Part shown: positions 27,627 to 37,224 of the stretch, one piece after another
Layout: every line of letters starts with the position of its first letter
How positions within the stretch are numbered: position 1 is the first letter of the stretch
Assembly (NCBI RefSeq): GCF_019800665.1
Contig: NZ_JAHVKO010000001.1
Coordinates: 806,001 to 870,000 of the forward strand
DNA from: Microbulbifer agarilyticus
GTDB taxonomy: Bacteria; Pseudomonadota; Gammaproteobacteria; Pseudomonadales; Cellvibrionaceae
DNA: 64,000 bases
Reading direction: 5' to 3'
Notes under the pieces: generated by a model
What the model was told of the DNA's origin: nothing
Database searches by the model: none
Seen by the model: only the letters and a program-made list of their open reading frames with translations
Made by a program: the position numbers and the translations under genes

Positions 27627-28304
27627 TTACGCGAGCGCCCCCAACAGCGCGCGCGCCGTGGCCTCCGACGACGCGGGGTTCTGCCCCATGATCAGCAAGC
27701 CATCGGTGGTGACATGGCTTTGCCAGTCGTCGGTCTTGGAATAGCTGGCACCATTCTGTTTCAGCATATCTTCCACCAGGAATGGGACTACGTCAGTCAG
27801 GCCGACCCCCTCCTCTTCACTGTTACTGAACCCGGTGGCCTTGCGACCCTTAACCAGCGGGTCTCCGTGGGAATCTACGGTATGACGAAACACCGCCGGT
27901 GCGTGACATACCGCACCCACGGGCTTATCCGAGCGATAAAAGCCCTGAATAAGCGCAATGGAGCGCTGGTCCTCCGCCAGATCCCACAGAGGACCGTGAC
28001 CGCCGGGATAAAACAGTGCGTCGTAGCCCTCCACATCGACTTCATCCAGAGACTTGGTATTCGCAAGCGCCTGCTGCGCCAAGCCGTCACTCTTGAAGCG
28101 GCGTGTTGCCAGCGTCTGGGCATCATCAGCGTCACTTTTCGGGTCGATGGGCGGCTGGCCGCCTTTCGGCGAAGCAAGGGTGATATCTGCCCCCGCATCG
28201 ACAAATACGTAGTACGGAGCGGCGAACTCCTCGAGCCAGAAGCCGGTTTTTTGCCCGGTATCCCCCAATTGGTCGTGGGAGGTCAATACCATCAGTATCT
28301 TCAC
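27627..28304 (-). CDS. DJ-1/PfpI family protein (Hsp31-like)
   Basis: A 225-residue class I glutamine-amidotransferase-like protein. The nucleophile elbow AVCHAPAVF holds the reactive Cys, and the sequence FYPGGHGPLWDLAE with a preceding VEGYDALF matches the Hsp31-type branch, whose members have been described as chaperones, glyoxalases or deglycases; these activities are debated. Glu near the N-terminus (GFWLEEFAAPY) is the usual third residue of the site. It is divergent from metH. Confidence 0.88.
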   Translation of the reverse strand: MKILMVLTSHDQLGDTGQKTGFWLEEFAAPYYVFVDAGADITLASPKGGQPPIDPKSDADDAQTLATRRFKSDGLAQQALANTKSLDEVDVEGYDALFYPGGHGPLWDLAEDQRSIALIQGFYRSDKPVGAVCHAPAVFRHTVDSHGDPLVKGRKATGFSNSEEEGVGLTDVVPFLVEDMLKQNGASYSKTDDWQSHVTTDGLLIMGQNPASSEATARALLGALA

Positions 28305-28482
28305 GCGCGTCTCCTCATACTGTGGGTCATGCTGTGAGCACTCTGAGTGTAGCTCGCAGCGCTATAACCTTTTGTTTGATCAGCATAAAAACAGGATCTT
28401 ACGAAGTGACCAGAAAGCCGATGCAGAGGGGTATCTGTGCTAATATTGCCGCCCTTTTGATCCCTGGTTTAAGGAAAATCCG

Positions 28483-31400
28483 ATGTCTGAGCAGTCCCGC
28501 GATCAACGCCTGAAACAGTTATACGCCGCCCTGGGCGAGCGCATCCTGATTCTGGACGGTGCCATGGGCACCATGATTCAGCGGGCCAAGCTGGAAGAAG
28601 CCGACTACCGTGGTGCGCGCTTTGCCGACTACCCCTCCGACATCAAGGGCAACAACGACCTGTTGGTCCTTACCCAGCCCGATCTGATCGAGCGCATCCA
28701 CGGTGAATACCTGGAAGCCGGCGCGGACATTATTGAAACCAACACCTTCAACGCCACCCGCCTGTCGCAATCCGATTACGACATGGAAGATCTGGTGCCG
28801 GAGCTCAACCGCGTCGCGGCCGAGGTCGCACGGCGCGCGGCCGATCAGTACTCCACGCCAGAGAAACCTCGCTACGTGGCTGGCGTGCTCGGCCCAACCT
28901 CGCGCACCGCGAGCATCTCACCGGACGTGAACGATCCCGGCGCCCGCAACGTCATCTTCAACGAGCTGGTAGAGAACTACATCGAGTCCACCAACGCGCT
29001 GATCGACGGTGGCTCCGATATCATCCTGATCGAAACCATTTTCGACACACTCAACGCCAAGGCGGCGATTTACGCGGTGCAGGAAGTATTTGAACAACGC
29101 GGTTTTGAGTTGCCGATCATGATTTCCGGCACCATTACCGACGCCTCTGGGCGCACCCTGTCGGGACAGACCACCGAAGCGTTCTACTACTCCGTTGCCC
29201 ACGCCAAGCCTATCTCGGTCGGCCTGAACTGCGCCCTGGGCGCCACTGAATTGCGCCCTTACGTCGAGGCGCTGTCCGGCGTCTGCGCCGAGCATGTCTC
29301 CGCGCACCCGAATGCAGGGCTGCCGAACGAATTCGGCGAGTACGATGAAACGCCGGCAGAAACCGCGGCCGTGGTATCTGAATTTGCCCGCGCAGGCTTC
29401 CTGAACATTCTCGGTGGTTGCTGCGGTACCACACCCGACCATATTCGCGCGATTGCCGACGCGGTCGCCGATGTTGCCCCGCGCAAACTGCCCGAAATCA
29501 AGCCCGCCCTGCGCCTGTCTGGCCTCGAGCCCTATGTGGCAGACGAAAACGCGCTGTTCGTGAATGTTGGTGAACGCTGTAACGTTACCGGCTCCGCGCG
29601 CTTCAAGCGCCTGATCATGGAAGAGGATTACGATACTGCGCTGCAAATCGCCGCCGCCCAGGTGGAAGACGGCGCTCAGGTGATCGACTTCAACATGGAT
29701 GAGGCAATGCTGGATTCCGAAGCGGCAATGCGTCGCTTCCTCAATCTATGCGCGACCGAGCCCGATATTGCCAAGGTGCCGTTTATGGTCGACTCCTCCA
29801 AGTGGGAGGTGATCGAAGCCGGCCTGCAGTGCATTCAGGGCAAGCCCATCGTGAACTCCATCAGCCTGAAGGAAGGTGAAGAGGAGTTTATCGAGAAAGC
29901 GCGTCTGTGCCTGCGCTACGGTGCCGCCGTCGTTGTGATGGCATTTGACGAAACCGGACAGGCCGATACCTTCGAGCGCAAGGTGGAGATCTGTAAACGC
30001 AGCTACGACGTGCTGGTAAACAAGGTGGGCTTCAACCCCACGGATATTGTTTTCGACCCGAACATTTTTGCGGTGGCTACCGGGATCGAAGAGCACAACA
30101 ACTATGCGGTGGACTTTATCGAAGCCACCCGCTGGATTCGTAAAAACCTGCCCGGCGCCAACGTATCCGGCGGTGTTTCCAACGTGTCCTTTTCGTTCCG
30201 CGGAAACAACCCGGTGCGCGAAGCCATCCACTCGGTATTCCTCTACCACGCGGTAAAAGCCGGGCTGAACATGGGCATCGTGAATGCCGGCATGCTGGAG
30301 GTCTACAGCGACCTGCCCGATGAACTGCGGGACAAAGTAGAGGACGTCATCCTCAACCGCAGCGACGAAGCCACCGAAGCACTGCTGGATATTGCCGAGA
30401 AATACCGCGGCGATGGCAGCACCGCCGAGCGCAAGGAAGACCTCGCGTGGCGTGAGTGGCCGGTAAAAAAACGCCTCGAGCACGCCCTGGTAAAAGGTAT
30501 CAACAACTTTATCGAGGAAGATACCGAGGAAGCCCGCGCGGCCTCGACACGTCCACTGGACGTTATCGAAGGACCGCTGATGGACGGCATGAATGTGGTC
30601 GGCGACCTGTTTGGCGAGGGCAAAATGTTCCTGCCACAGGTGGTGAAATCGGCTCGCGTCATGAAACAAGCGGTAGCCTACCTGCAGCCCTATATCGAAG
30701 CGGAAAAGACCGCAGACAGTAAATCCAACGGCCGCATCCTGATGGCCACGGTAAAAGGTGATGTGCACGATATCGGCAAGAACATCGTCGGCGTGGTACT
30801 TGCGTGTAATAACTTTGAGGTGATTGACCTGGGTGTCATGGTGCCGGCGGAAACCATCCTGCAAACAGCAAAAGAAAAGCAGTGCGACATCATCGGCCTC
30901 TCCGGCCTGATCACCCCGTCATTGGATGAAATGGTGCACGTTGCCGCAGAGATGGAACGCCAGGAGTTCGATATTCCGCTGATGATTGGCGGCGCCACCA
31001 CTTCCAAGGCGCACACTGCAGTAAAAATCGAACCGCAGTTCCAGCGCAACCAGGTGGTTTACGTCGCCGATGCGTCCCGCGCTGTCGGTGTCGCCAGCAA
31101 CCTGTTGTCGGATGAACTGCGCCCCGGCTTTGTGCAGGGCGTAAAGGATGAATACGTAAAAGTGCGCGAGCGCACCGCGAATCGCAAGCGCAACGACCCT
31201 CGCCTCAGCTATGCGAAAGCACTGGAAACCGGCCCGCAGTTCAACTGGAAGAACTTCACCCCCGCCATTCCGAACAAGCCGGGCCTGACCATTCTCGATG
31301 ACTTCCCGCTGGATAAGCTGGTGGACACCATCGACTGGACACCGTTCTTTATCTCCTGGGATCTCGCCGGCAAATACCCGGCCATTTTGAACGATGAAGT

Positions 31401-32178
31401 GGTAGGCGAAGCCGCCACCGACCTGTTCAAGAGTGCGCAAACCATGCTCGCCGATATCATCGAGAACAAGCGCCTGAAAGCCCGTGCCGTATTCGGCCTG
31501 TGGCCCGCCAACGCCGATGGCGACGACATTGTCGTGTACACCGATGAGAGCCGCACCGAAGAGCGTGCGCGCCTGCATCAGATGCGCCAGCAGGTATTGA
31601 AACGCGGTGGCGATGGCTACTGTCGCTCACTGGCGGACTTTGTTGCACCGGTTGGCTCCGGGGTTGCGGATTACGTCGGCGGTTTTGCTGTGACCACCGG
31701 TATCGGTGCCGACGAGCTTGCAGCCGAATACGAAGCCAAGCACGATGACTACAGCGCGATCATGGTGAAAGCATTGGCCGACCGTCTGGCCGAGTCTTTC
31801 GCGGAGTATCTGCACCGCGAAGTGCGCAAAGAGTACTGGGGCTACCAAGCCGAAGAAGCACTGAGTAATGAAGAGCTGATCAAGGAAGCCTATAGCGGCA
31901 TCCGCCCTGCGCCCGGCTACCCCGCCTGCCCGGACCACACCGAAAAGGCCACACTGTTCAAACTACTGAGCGCGGAAGATAATGCCGGTATCGAGCTAAC
32001 CTCGAGCTTTGCCATGATGCCCGCCGCTGCTGTAAGCGGACTCTACTTTGCCCACCCGGAGTCCAAGTATTTCAATGTTGGCAAAATATCGCGGGATCAG
32101 CTGGAAAGCTTGGCCGAGCGCAAGGGCATGCAAGTAGATGAACTGGAACGCTGGCTGCGACCCAATCTGGAAGACTGA
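28483..32178 (+). CDS. metH: Cobalamin-dependent methionine synthase
   Basis: A 1231-residue, full-length MetH transferring a methyl group from methyltetrahydrofolate to homocysteine. In order: homocysteine domain (about 1-330, zinc cysteines in [11 protein letters not shown]), folate domain (about 355-620, [13 protein letters not shown]), cap domain (about 650-740), B12 domain with [12 protein letters not shown] (base-off His near 762) and the SAM reactivation domain (about 900-1231, [12 protein letters not shown]). ATG 28483 has AGGA eight bases upstream. No cobalamin or SAM riboswitch is apparent in the 178 bases before it. Confidence 0.97.
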   Translation: MSEQSRDQRLKQLYAALGERILILDGAMGTMIQRAKLEEADYRGARFADYPSDIKGNNDLLVLTQPDLIERIHGEYLEAGADIIETNTFNATRLSQSDYDMEDLVPELNRVAAEVARRAADQYSTPEKPRYVAGVLGPTSRTASISPDVNDPGARNVIFNELVENYIESTNALIDGGSDIILIETIFDTLNAKAAIYAVQEVFEQRGFELPIMISGTITDASGRTLSGQTTEAFYYSVAHAKPISVGLNCALGATELRPYVEALSGVCAEHVSAHPNAGLPNEFGEYDETPAETAAVVSEFARAGFLNILGGCCGTTPDHIRAIADAVADVAPRKLPEIKPALRLSGLEPYVADENALFVNVGERCNVTGSARFKRLIMEEDYDTALQIAAAQVEDGAQVIDFNMDEAMLDSEAAMRRFLNLCATEPDIAKVPFMVDSSKWEVIEAGLQCIQGKPIVNSISLKEGEEEFIEKARLCLRYGAAVVVMAFDETGQADTFERKVEICKRSYDVLVNKVGFNPTDIVFDPNIFAVATGIEEHNNYAVDFIEATRWIRKNLPGANVSGGVSNVSFSFRGNNPVREAIHSVFLYHAVKAGLNMGIVNAGMLEVYSDLPDELRDKVEDVILNRSDEATEALLDIAEKYRGDGSTAERKEDLAWREWPVKKRLEHALVKGINNFIEEDTEEARAASTRPLDVIEGPLMDGMNVVGDLFGEGKMFLPQVVKSARVMKQAVAYLQPYIEAEKTADSKSNGRILMATVKGDVHDIGKNIVGVVLACNNFEVIDLGVMVPAETILQTAKEKQCDIIGLSGLITPSLDEMVHVAAEMERQEFDIPLMIGGATTSKAHTAVKIEPQFQRNQVVYVADASRAVGVASNLLSDELRPGFVQGVKDEYVKVRERTANRKRNDPRLSYAKALETGPQFNWKNFTPAIPNKPGLTILDDFPLDKLVDTIDWTPFFISWDLAGKYPAILNDEVVGEAATDLFKSAQTMLADIIENKRLKARAVFGLWPANADGDDIVVYTDESRTEERARLHQMRQQVLKRGGDGYCRSLADFVAPVGSGVADYVGGFAVTTGIGADELAAEYEAKHDDYSAIMVKALADRLAESFAEYLHREVRKEYWGYQAEEALSNEELIKEAYSGIRPAPGYPACPDHTEKATLFKLLSAEDNAGIELTSSFAMMPAAAVSGLYFAHPESKYFNVGKISRDQLESLAERKGMQVDELERWLRPNLED

Positions 32179-32236
32179 TCAAGGAATCATCGAAGTCGGG
32201 TTGTCGGCCATCCCGGATGGAAAGTCCTGGATGGAA

Positions 32237-32264
32237 AAGTATCGAAAGAAAGTATCAAAAGAAA
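32237..32264 (+). repeat. Two-copy tandem repeat before the DUF2970 gene
   Basis: AAGTATCRAAAGAAA occurs at 32237-32251 and 32250-32264, a 13-base period. It is A-rich and lies 32 bases before the small gene; it may simply be an AT-rich leader. Confidence 0.5.
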
Positions 32265-32295
32265 AATACGCGTTCGCTGGAAAAAGGAATCCGGT

Positions 32296-32520
32296 ATGAA
32301 TCACACCGACGACAAAGATCAGCAGCAGAAGCCATCGTTCGGCCAGATTGTGCTCAGCACCCTGGCTGCAGCGGTGGGCGTGCAATCAGATAAGAATCGC
32401 GAAAGGGACTTCAAGGCAGGCAGCTTCAAGGCCTACATTGCTGCAGGCATTATCTTCACCGCCGCTTTTGTAGCGGTGCTGATCCTGGTGGTGAGAACAG
32501 TTCTAAGCAATATGGGGTAA
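32296..32520 (+). CDS. DUF2970 small membrane protein
   Basis: A 74-residue protein. The pattern PSFGQIVLSTLAAAVGVQSDKNRERDF with a following single membrane helix (about 46-70) is the DUF2970 signature, recognised by its STLAAAVGVQS and ERDF elements. Function is unknown. An AAAAGGAAT ribosome site precedes ATG 32296. It follows metH by 117 bases on the same strand; co-transcription is possible. Confidence 0.85.
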   Translation: MNHTDDKDQQQKPSFGQIVLSTLAAAVGVQSDKNRERDFKAGSFKAYIAAGIIFTAAFVAVLILVVRTVLSNMG

Positions 32521-32627
32521 AACCCAGATCGCGCCGCAAACTCGCTCACCCAGCAGCCGCCACCCTACTCCACACCGGCAAACGATCGGAGCGAAGTGGG
32601 GTTAGCGCAGCGAGGAAGAGACTTGGA

Positions 32628-32762
32628 TTAGCCTTGAGAGGCAACCCAGTACACGCAGGTTGCAACGAATATGGCCACCAGGGCCACCGCCGCAATGGCG
32701 TCTACAGCATTATCGCTATCGTCAGATACAACTACTACTTCTCTTACTACTTGGTCGTTCAT
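32628..32762 (-). CDS. Putative 44-residue single-pass membrane protein
   Basis: A short frame on the minus strand. ATG at 32762 is preceded by GGAG with seven bases of spacing (ACGGAGTATTCCG then ATG), and the frame ends at TAA 32628. The protein starts MNDQVVREVVVVSDDSDNAV, acidic and polar, and continues into one hydrophobic helix (AIAAVALVAIFVATCVYWVA, about residues 23-42), ending SQG. The good ribosome site, the clean polar-then-helix design and the lack of any other gene here support it. No family is recognised. Confidence 0.55.
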   Translation of the reverse strand: MNDQVVREVVVVSDDSDNAVDAIAAVALVAIFVATCVYWVASQG

Positions 32763-33056
32763 CGGAATACTCCGTCACTCAAGAAATCATTATTGTTTTT
32801 AAGGTAGCAGCACCGCTAAAAAACGCGGTTTCTCAAGTAGATCAAATCCCTGCAGGCGGTGCAACTGCACGCATATTCACCAGCGCCTGCGACACAGGCT
32901 ACTTATAACCTTCTGTTACTAAGGTAGCGAAAAAAATTGTTATTTTTTGTATAAGGCGGCTGGTATGTTATGCGCCACTCAGGGTCATAGATAGACTCCA
33001 GAAGACCCTCTGGGCGCTGTTGAGCCGGCGCAAAAATGTAATGGAATCAAGCTCTT
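32763..33056 (+). other. AT-rich intergenic region upstream of cysI
   Basis: These 294 bases separate the putative small minus-strand gene from cysI and hold no further frame I would call. They should contain both divergent promoters. A weak extended -10 (TG-G-TATGTT, 32961-32969) lies about 90 bases before cysI, with an A/T-run just upstream. I cannot identify an operator. Confidence 0.4.
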
Positions 33057-34721
33057 ATGTATCGATACGACGAACAGGACCACAAGCTGATCCGGGAACG
33101 GGTGGCCCAGTTTCGCGGCCAGACCGAACGCTATCTCGCCGGTGAGCTGAGCGAAGAAGAATTTTTGCCCCTGCGCCTACAAAATGGCCTGTATGTGCAG
33201 CGTCTGGCCCCCATGTTGCGCATTGCAGTGCCCTACGGGCTGATGAACAGCACCCAAGTTCGTCGCTTGGCACACATTACCCGCAAGTACGACAAAGGCT
33301 ACGCCCACTTCACCACCCGCCAGAACGTTCAGCTGAACTGGCCAAACCTGGAAGATGTACCGGATATCCTGGCGGAACTGGCGGAAGTCGAGATGCACGC
33401 GGTGCAAACCAGTGGTAACTGTATCCGTAACACCACCACCGACCAGTTTGCCGGTGTCGCTGGTGATGAGCTGGTCGACCCCCGCCCTTACTGCGAGCTG
33501 ATCCGTCAGTGGTCCACCTTCCATCCGGAATTCGCGTTCCTGCCACGCAAGTTCAAGATTGCGGTTTGCGGTACTGAAGAAGACCGCGCAGCGATTCGCG
33601 CCCACGATATCGGCGTGCAGATCGTTAAAAACGACCAGGGTGAGACCGGGTTCCAGGTATTTGTTGGCGGCGGCCTTGGCCGCACCCCGATCCTGGGCGT
33701 TGCCATTCGTGACTTCCTGCCAGAAACCCACCTGCTGTCGTACCTCGAAGCCATCGTGCGCGTGTACAACCAGCTGGGCCGCCGCGACAACAAGTTCAAG
33801 GCGCGCATCAAGATTCTGGTAAAAGCCATGGGCCCCGAGGAATTTGCCCGCCGCGTAGAAGCGGAGTGGGAGCAAATCAAAGACGGCGCCGACGAGCTCA
33901 CCGTAGAGGCCATCCAATGGGCCAAGCGCTTCTTCCCAGAGCAACCGTACAAAAGCTTCAAAGCCGGCCACGGTGAAGCCGTACTGCGCGATCAGGCCGG
34001 TGGTGACAAAGCCTTTGCCCGCTGGCTGGAACGCAACACCTTCCCTCATCGCGTAGAGGGCTATCAGGCAGTTACCCTGAGCACCAAGCCCACCGGTATC
34101 CCGCCGGGTGACGTGACCGACCGCCAATTGGAGGCAATTGCCGATCTCGCCGACGAATTCAGCTTCGGTGAAGTGCGCGTTACCCACGAGCAAAATGTGG
34201 TACTGGCAGACGTGGAGCAGGAAAAACTGTTCGAGCTCTGGCAAGTGGCGCGCAAGCACGGCTTTGCCACTCCGAACATCGGCACCCTGACCGATATGAT
34301 TTGCTGCCCGGGCGGCGACTACTGCTCCCTGGCCAACGCCAAGTCCATCCCGGTGGCGGAAGCGATCCAGCGCAAGTTCGATGACCTGGATTACCTGTAC
34401 GACCTGGGTGACCTGGACCTCAATATCTCCGGATGCATGAACGCCTGTGGCCACCACCACATCGGCCATATCGGCATTCTGGGTGTCGATAAAAAAGGCG
34501 AAGAGTTCTATCAGGTACAGCTCGGTGGCAGCGCCAACCAAGACGCCAGCCTCGGCAAGGTACTTGGCCCAAGCTTCTCCCGTGACGAAATGCCAGCAAC
34601 CATCGGCAAGATTCTCGATGTGTTTGTCGAGAACCGCCAGCCAGAAGAATTCTTTATCGATACCTACAACCGTATCGGGCTGCAGCCATTCAAGGAGCGT
34701 GTGTATGCCAAAGCCAGCTGA
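33057..34721 (+). CDS. cysI: Sulfite reductase, siroheme hemoprotein (CysI type)
   Basis: A 554-residue nitrite/sulfite reductase family enzyme reducing sulfite to sulfide for cysteine synthesis. The siroheme-[4Fe-4S] ligands are the C-x5-C motif in CCPGGDYC (about 415-422) and C-x3-C in SGCMNACGHHH (about 460-464). An N-terminal ferrodoxin-like half contains RLAPMLRIAVPYGLMNSTQVR and a YAHFTTRQNVQLNW sirohaem-contacting stretch. There is no CysJ flavoprotein next to it; as in Pseudomonas, the partner gene encodes a DUF934 protein. The electron donor is not evident. Confidence 0.92.
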   Translation: MYRYDEQDHKLIRERVAQFRGQTERYLAGELSEEEFLPLRLQNGLYVQRLAPMLRIAVPYGLMNSTQVRRLAHITRKYDKGYAHFTTRQNVQLNWPNLEDVPDILAELAEVEMHAVQTSGNCIRNTTTDQFAGVAGDELVDPRPYCELIRQWSTFHPEFAFLPRKFKIAVCGTEEDRAAIRAHDIGVQIVKNDQGETGFQVFVGGGLGRTPILGVAIRDFLPETHLLSYLEAIVRVYNQLGRRDNKFKARIKILVKAMGPEEFARRVEAEWEQIKDGADELTVEAIQWAKRFFPEQPYKSFKAGHGEAVLRDQAGGDKAFARWLERNTFPHRVEGYQAVTLSTKPTGIPPGDVTDRQLEAIADLADEFSFGEVRVTHEQNVVLADVEQEKLFELWQVARKHGFATPNIGTLTDMICCPGGDYCSLANAKSIPVAEAIQRKFDDLDYLYDLGDLDLNISGCMNACGHHHIGHIGILGVDKKGEEFYQVQLGGSANQDASLGKVLGPSFSRDEMPATIGKILDVFVENRQPEEFFIDTYNRIGLQPFKERVYAKAS

Positions 34722-35277
34722 GAAGTCCACGGTGAAGAAGCCGGTAGGTGCACAACCGGAAAATCCCGCACAACTCATAGTTGACGGGAAAGTAGCAGAC
34801 AACCAATGGAACCTGCTGCCGCTGACTGGTGAAGAAGAAATTACGGCCGACAAGCTGGCCGCAGGCAAAATCATCTTGCCGGCGAGCGTATGGTTGGCAC
34901 TCCGCGAAGCGCTACAAGACCGCCAACAAGAGATTGGTGTGTGGCTCGACAGCGATGAAACTGCTGACCTCATTGGCGAGTACGCCAGTGAACTGCCGCT
35001 CATTGCCGCGCACTTCCCGGCGTTTACCGATGGCCGCGGTTTTACCGCTGCACGCCTGCTGCGTGAGCGCTATGGCTTTACCGGCGAAATGCGCGCGGTC
35101 GGCAATTTTATCCGCGACCAGCTCACCTACCTGACCCGCTGTGGCTTTAACGCCTTCGCGTTCCAGGGTGACCAGCCCCTAAGTGGATTAACTGAATCGC
35201 TGCGCGACTTCAGTGACAGCTACCAGGCCGCGGTAGACCAGCCGTTGCCAATCCACCGCCGGCGCGCACTCGCCTGA
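34705..35277 (+). CDS. DUF934 protein, partner of sulfite reductase
   Basis: A 190-residue protein of the DUF934 family (often called an oxidoreductase probably involved in sulfite reduction). The recognised core is LPLIAAHFPAFTDGRGFTAARLLRERYGFTGEMRAVG, cited by FPAFTDGRGFTAARLLRER, then DQLTYLTRCGFNAF. ATG 34705 lies inside the last codons of cysI (17-base overlap) with an AGGAG site upstream, so translation is coupled. No redox cofactor motif is visible. The first 45 residues are polar and low in complexity. Confidence 0.88.
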   Translation: MPKPAEKSTVKKPVGAQPENPAQLIVDGKVADNQWNLLPLTGEEEITADKLAAGKIILPASVWLALREALQDRQQEIGVWLDSDETADLIGEYASELPLIAAHFPAFTDGRGFTAARLLRERYGFTGEMRAVGNFIRDQLTYLTRCGFNAFAFQGDQPLSGLTESLRDFSDSYQAAVDQPLPIHRRRALA

Positions 35278-35295
35278 GCGAAGCGGTAACCAAGT

Positions 35296-35332
35296 CAAAA
35301 AAGCCCGGCAGGTTTCTGCCGGGCTTTTTTTG
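35296..35332. terminator. Bidirectional terminator between DUF934 and CoA-transferase genes
   Basis: An 11-pair stem AAGCCCGGCAG/CTGCCGGGCTT (35301-35325) is flanked by an A-run and a long T-run between converging genes. Confidence 0.92.
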
Positions 35333-35339
35333 TTTTTAA

Positions 35340-36563
35340 TCAGATGATTCCCTTATCCCGCAGCGCAGCAACTTGTTCCGCGGACAATCCCAGCTCATCG
35401 GTCAACACCGCTTGCGTATGCTGGCCTAAGGTGGGTGGCGCATCCTGATAAGCCAGGGGGGATGCGGAAAAGCCCAAAGGATTGCGCACGGTGCGCACAC
35501 TTCCCGCCTCTGGGTGCGGCTGTTCAACCACCATACCGCGGGCCTGTACCTGCGGATCGGCAAACACCTGCTGCAAATTGTTGATTGGCCCACACGGCAC
35601 ATGGGCATCGCTGAGCTTTTCCAACCACCACGCGGCGGGCTTGGCGGCCGTTGCTGCCTCCACCAAAGGAACGAGAATCTCGCGCGCCTTCACCCGCCCC
35701 TGGTTTGTCGCATACGCAGGATCTTGTGCAACCGCGGCGAGACCGGCAATTTGGCAAAACTTCTGGAACTGCGTGTCGTTGCCGACCGCCAGCATGAAGT
35801 AGCCATCACTCGCTGGAACGGCCTGATAGGGGACGATGTTTGGGTGTGCAGTACCCTGACGCGCCGGGCTGGTGCCGGACACGAGATAGTTCTGGGCCTG
35901 ATTCGCCAGCCAGGCGACCTGTGTATCCAGCAGGGCCAGGTCGATTTGCTGCCCCTCTCCGGTTTGTTCACGATGCACCACTGCCGCAAGGATGCCGGAA
36001 ACGGCATACATCCCGGTCATCAGGTCCGCCACAGCAACGCCCACTTTCTGCGGACCCGCCCCCGGCTGCCCTTCCGGCACCCCGGTAATACTCATCAGGC
36101 CACCCATTCCCTGGATCATGGCGTCGTAGCCAGCGCGCTGGGCGTAGGGGCCTGTCTGGCCGAATCCGGTAATCGAGCAATAGATGATGCGCGGGTTAAT
36201 TGCGCGTATCGACGCGTAATCCAGGCCGTACTTAGCGAGGCCACCCACCTTGTAATTCTCCAGCAAAATATCGCATTGCTGGACGAGCTCCTTTATTAAG
36301 GCCTGGCCCTCGGGCTTGGTGATATCGACCGTTATCGACTTTTTGCCGCGGTTCGCGCTCAAGTAGTAGGCGGCATCCGCAGTGTCATTGCCTTCGGCGT
36401 CTTGCAGATAGGGAGGGCCCCAATGACGGGTGTCGTCGCCCTTGCCCGGGCGCTCGATCTTGATGACCTCTGCGCCAAAATCTGCCAGCACCTGACTGGC
36501 CCAGGGGCCGGCCAGAATTCGACTCAGGTCGAGCACCTTGAGATGAGATAACGGGCCAGACAT
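35340..36563 (-). CDS. CaiB/BaiF family CoA-transferase
   Basis: A 407-residue class III CoA-transferase. The N-terminal LKVLDLSRILAGPWASQVLADFGAEVIKIERPGKGDDTRHWGPP, cited by LSRILAGPWASQVLADFGA, and the catalytic Asp in VAVADLMTGMYA define the family. Close relatives include the glutaryl-CoA/succinyl-CoA transferase GcdG that is often beside gcdH in pseudomonads. Here gcdH is 13 kb away, but both genes have the same 15-base palindrome-containing sequence upstream. A role in glutarate activation is therefore an attractive inference. Confidence 0.9.
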   Translation of the reverse strand: MSGPLSHLKVLDLSRILAGPWASQVLADFGAEVIKIERPGKGDDTRHWGPPYLQDAEGNDTADAAYYLSANRGKKSITVDITKPEGQALIKELVQQCDILLENYKVGGLAKYGLDYASIRAINPRIIYCSITGFGQTGPYAQRAGYDAMIQGMGGLMSITGVPEGQPGAGPQKVGVAVADLMTGMYAVSGILAAVVHREQTGEGQQIDLALLDTQVAWLANQAQNYLVSGTSPARQGTAHPNIVPYQAVPASDGYFMLAVGNDTQFQKFCQIAGLAAVAQDPAYATNQGRVKAREILVPLVEAATAAKPAAWWLEKLSDAHVPCGPINNLQQVFADPQVQARGMVVEQPHPEAGSVRTVRNPLGFSASPLAYQDAPPTLGQHTQAVLTDELGLSAEQVAALRDKGII

Positions 36564-36608
36564 AAAACTTCCTTATGTATTCGCTCTGACAGCGCTGGAG
36601 CGCCAGAG

Positions 36609-36623
36609 AAAAGTGATCACAAA
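36609..36623. promoter_or_regulatory. Candidate operator shared with gcdH
   Basis: AAAAGTGATCACAAA, with palindromic core GTGATCAC, lies 46 bases upstream of the CoA-transferase start. The identical 15 bases occur at 49684-49698 upstream of gcdH. The regulator is unknown and is not encoded beside either gene. Confidence 0.45.
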
Positions 36624-36834
36624 TCTGAGGGCAAGATTATCAGATTTGCTACCCGATGGTCGAAAGCCAGTCAGGATAATTGCGCTCTACCCTTGCTTGT
36701 GGGGCACACCGGTGGCCAAAATGGCATGTCCTTTTCCGACCAGCGCAAGCTCCTGCTTGCCGCTAGAATCGGCGATGAACCCGTATCATCCCAACCACCA
36801 CCCTATAAAAATAAACAACAAACAGGATAGCGAG

Positions 36835-37188
36835 ATGACAGAGAACACTATGCAAACACCGCAAAATGAAGATAAGGCCAGCGAAACCCCGCGCTTTAAC
36901 TCTTTCCGCGAGTTCTATCCGTTTTACCTGAACGAACACAGCAACCTGACCTGCCGGCGGCTGCACTTTGTGGGCACCGCGCTGGTTATTGGCCTGGTTA
37001 TTACCGCGATCATCAGCCGCAACTGGACATTGCTATGGGCGGTGCCAGTGGCGGGCTATGGCTTTGCCTGGGTTGGGCACTTCTTTTTTGAGCACAACCG
37101 TCCCGCCACCTTTAAAAACCCCTTTTATTCCCTGTGGGGCGATTTCGTCATGTTTAAGGACATCCTGATCGGCAAAATCGAACGCTGA
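36835..37188 (+). CDS. Mpo1-like/DUF962 membrane protein
   Basis: A 117-residue protein with two or three membrane helices. The family pattern is clear: FNSFREFYPFYLNEHSNLTCRRLHFVGT, then VGHFFFEHNRPATF and NPFYSLWGDFVMF. The yeast homologue Mpo1 is an iron-dependent dioxygenase of fatty acid alpha-oxidation that uses such His residues; whether bacterial members do the same is untested. ATG 36835 has AGGATAGCGAG upstream; the frame is open back to 36613 without signals. Confidence 0.87.
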   Translation: MTENTMQTPQNEDKASETPRFNSFREFYPFYLNEHSNLTCRRLHFVGTALVIGLVITAIISRNWTLLWAVPVAGYGFAWVGHFFFEHNRPATFKNPFYSLWGDFVMFKDILIGKIER

Positions 37189-37224
37189 GATGGTCGGGTC
37201 CGCGCCCAGTGCACTGGCAAATTG

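Noticed and set aside
28305..28482. Possible SAM or cobalamin riboswitch before metH
   Set aside because: The 178 bases lack the conserved core elements of either riboswitch, and no terminator or sequestering hairpin is visible.
29746..30864. Minus-strand open frame of 372 codons inside metH
   Set aside because: Antisense to the folate, cap and B12 domains of metH; no recognisable product.
33177..35003. Minus-strand open frame of 608 codons across cysI and the DUF934 gene
   Set aside because: Shadow of two well-identified genes; it has no recognisable family, signal or ribosome site.
36700..36834. Extension of the Mpo1-like protein to an upstream start at 36613
   Set aside because: The added 74 residues contain no family sequence and no ribosome site, whereas ATG 36835 has AGGATAGCGAG before it.
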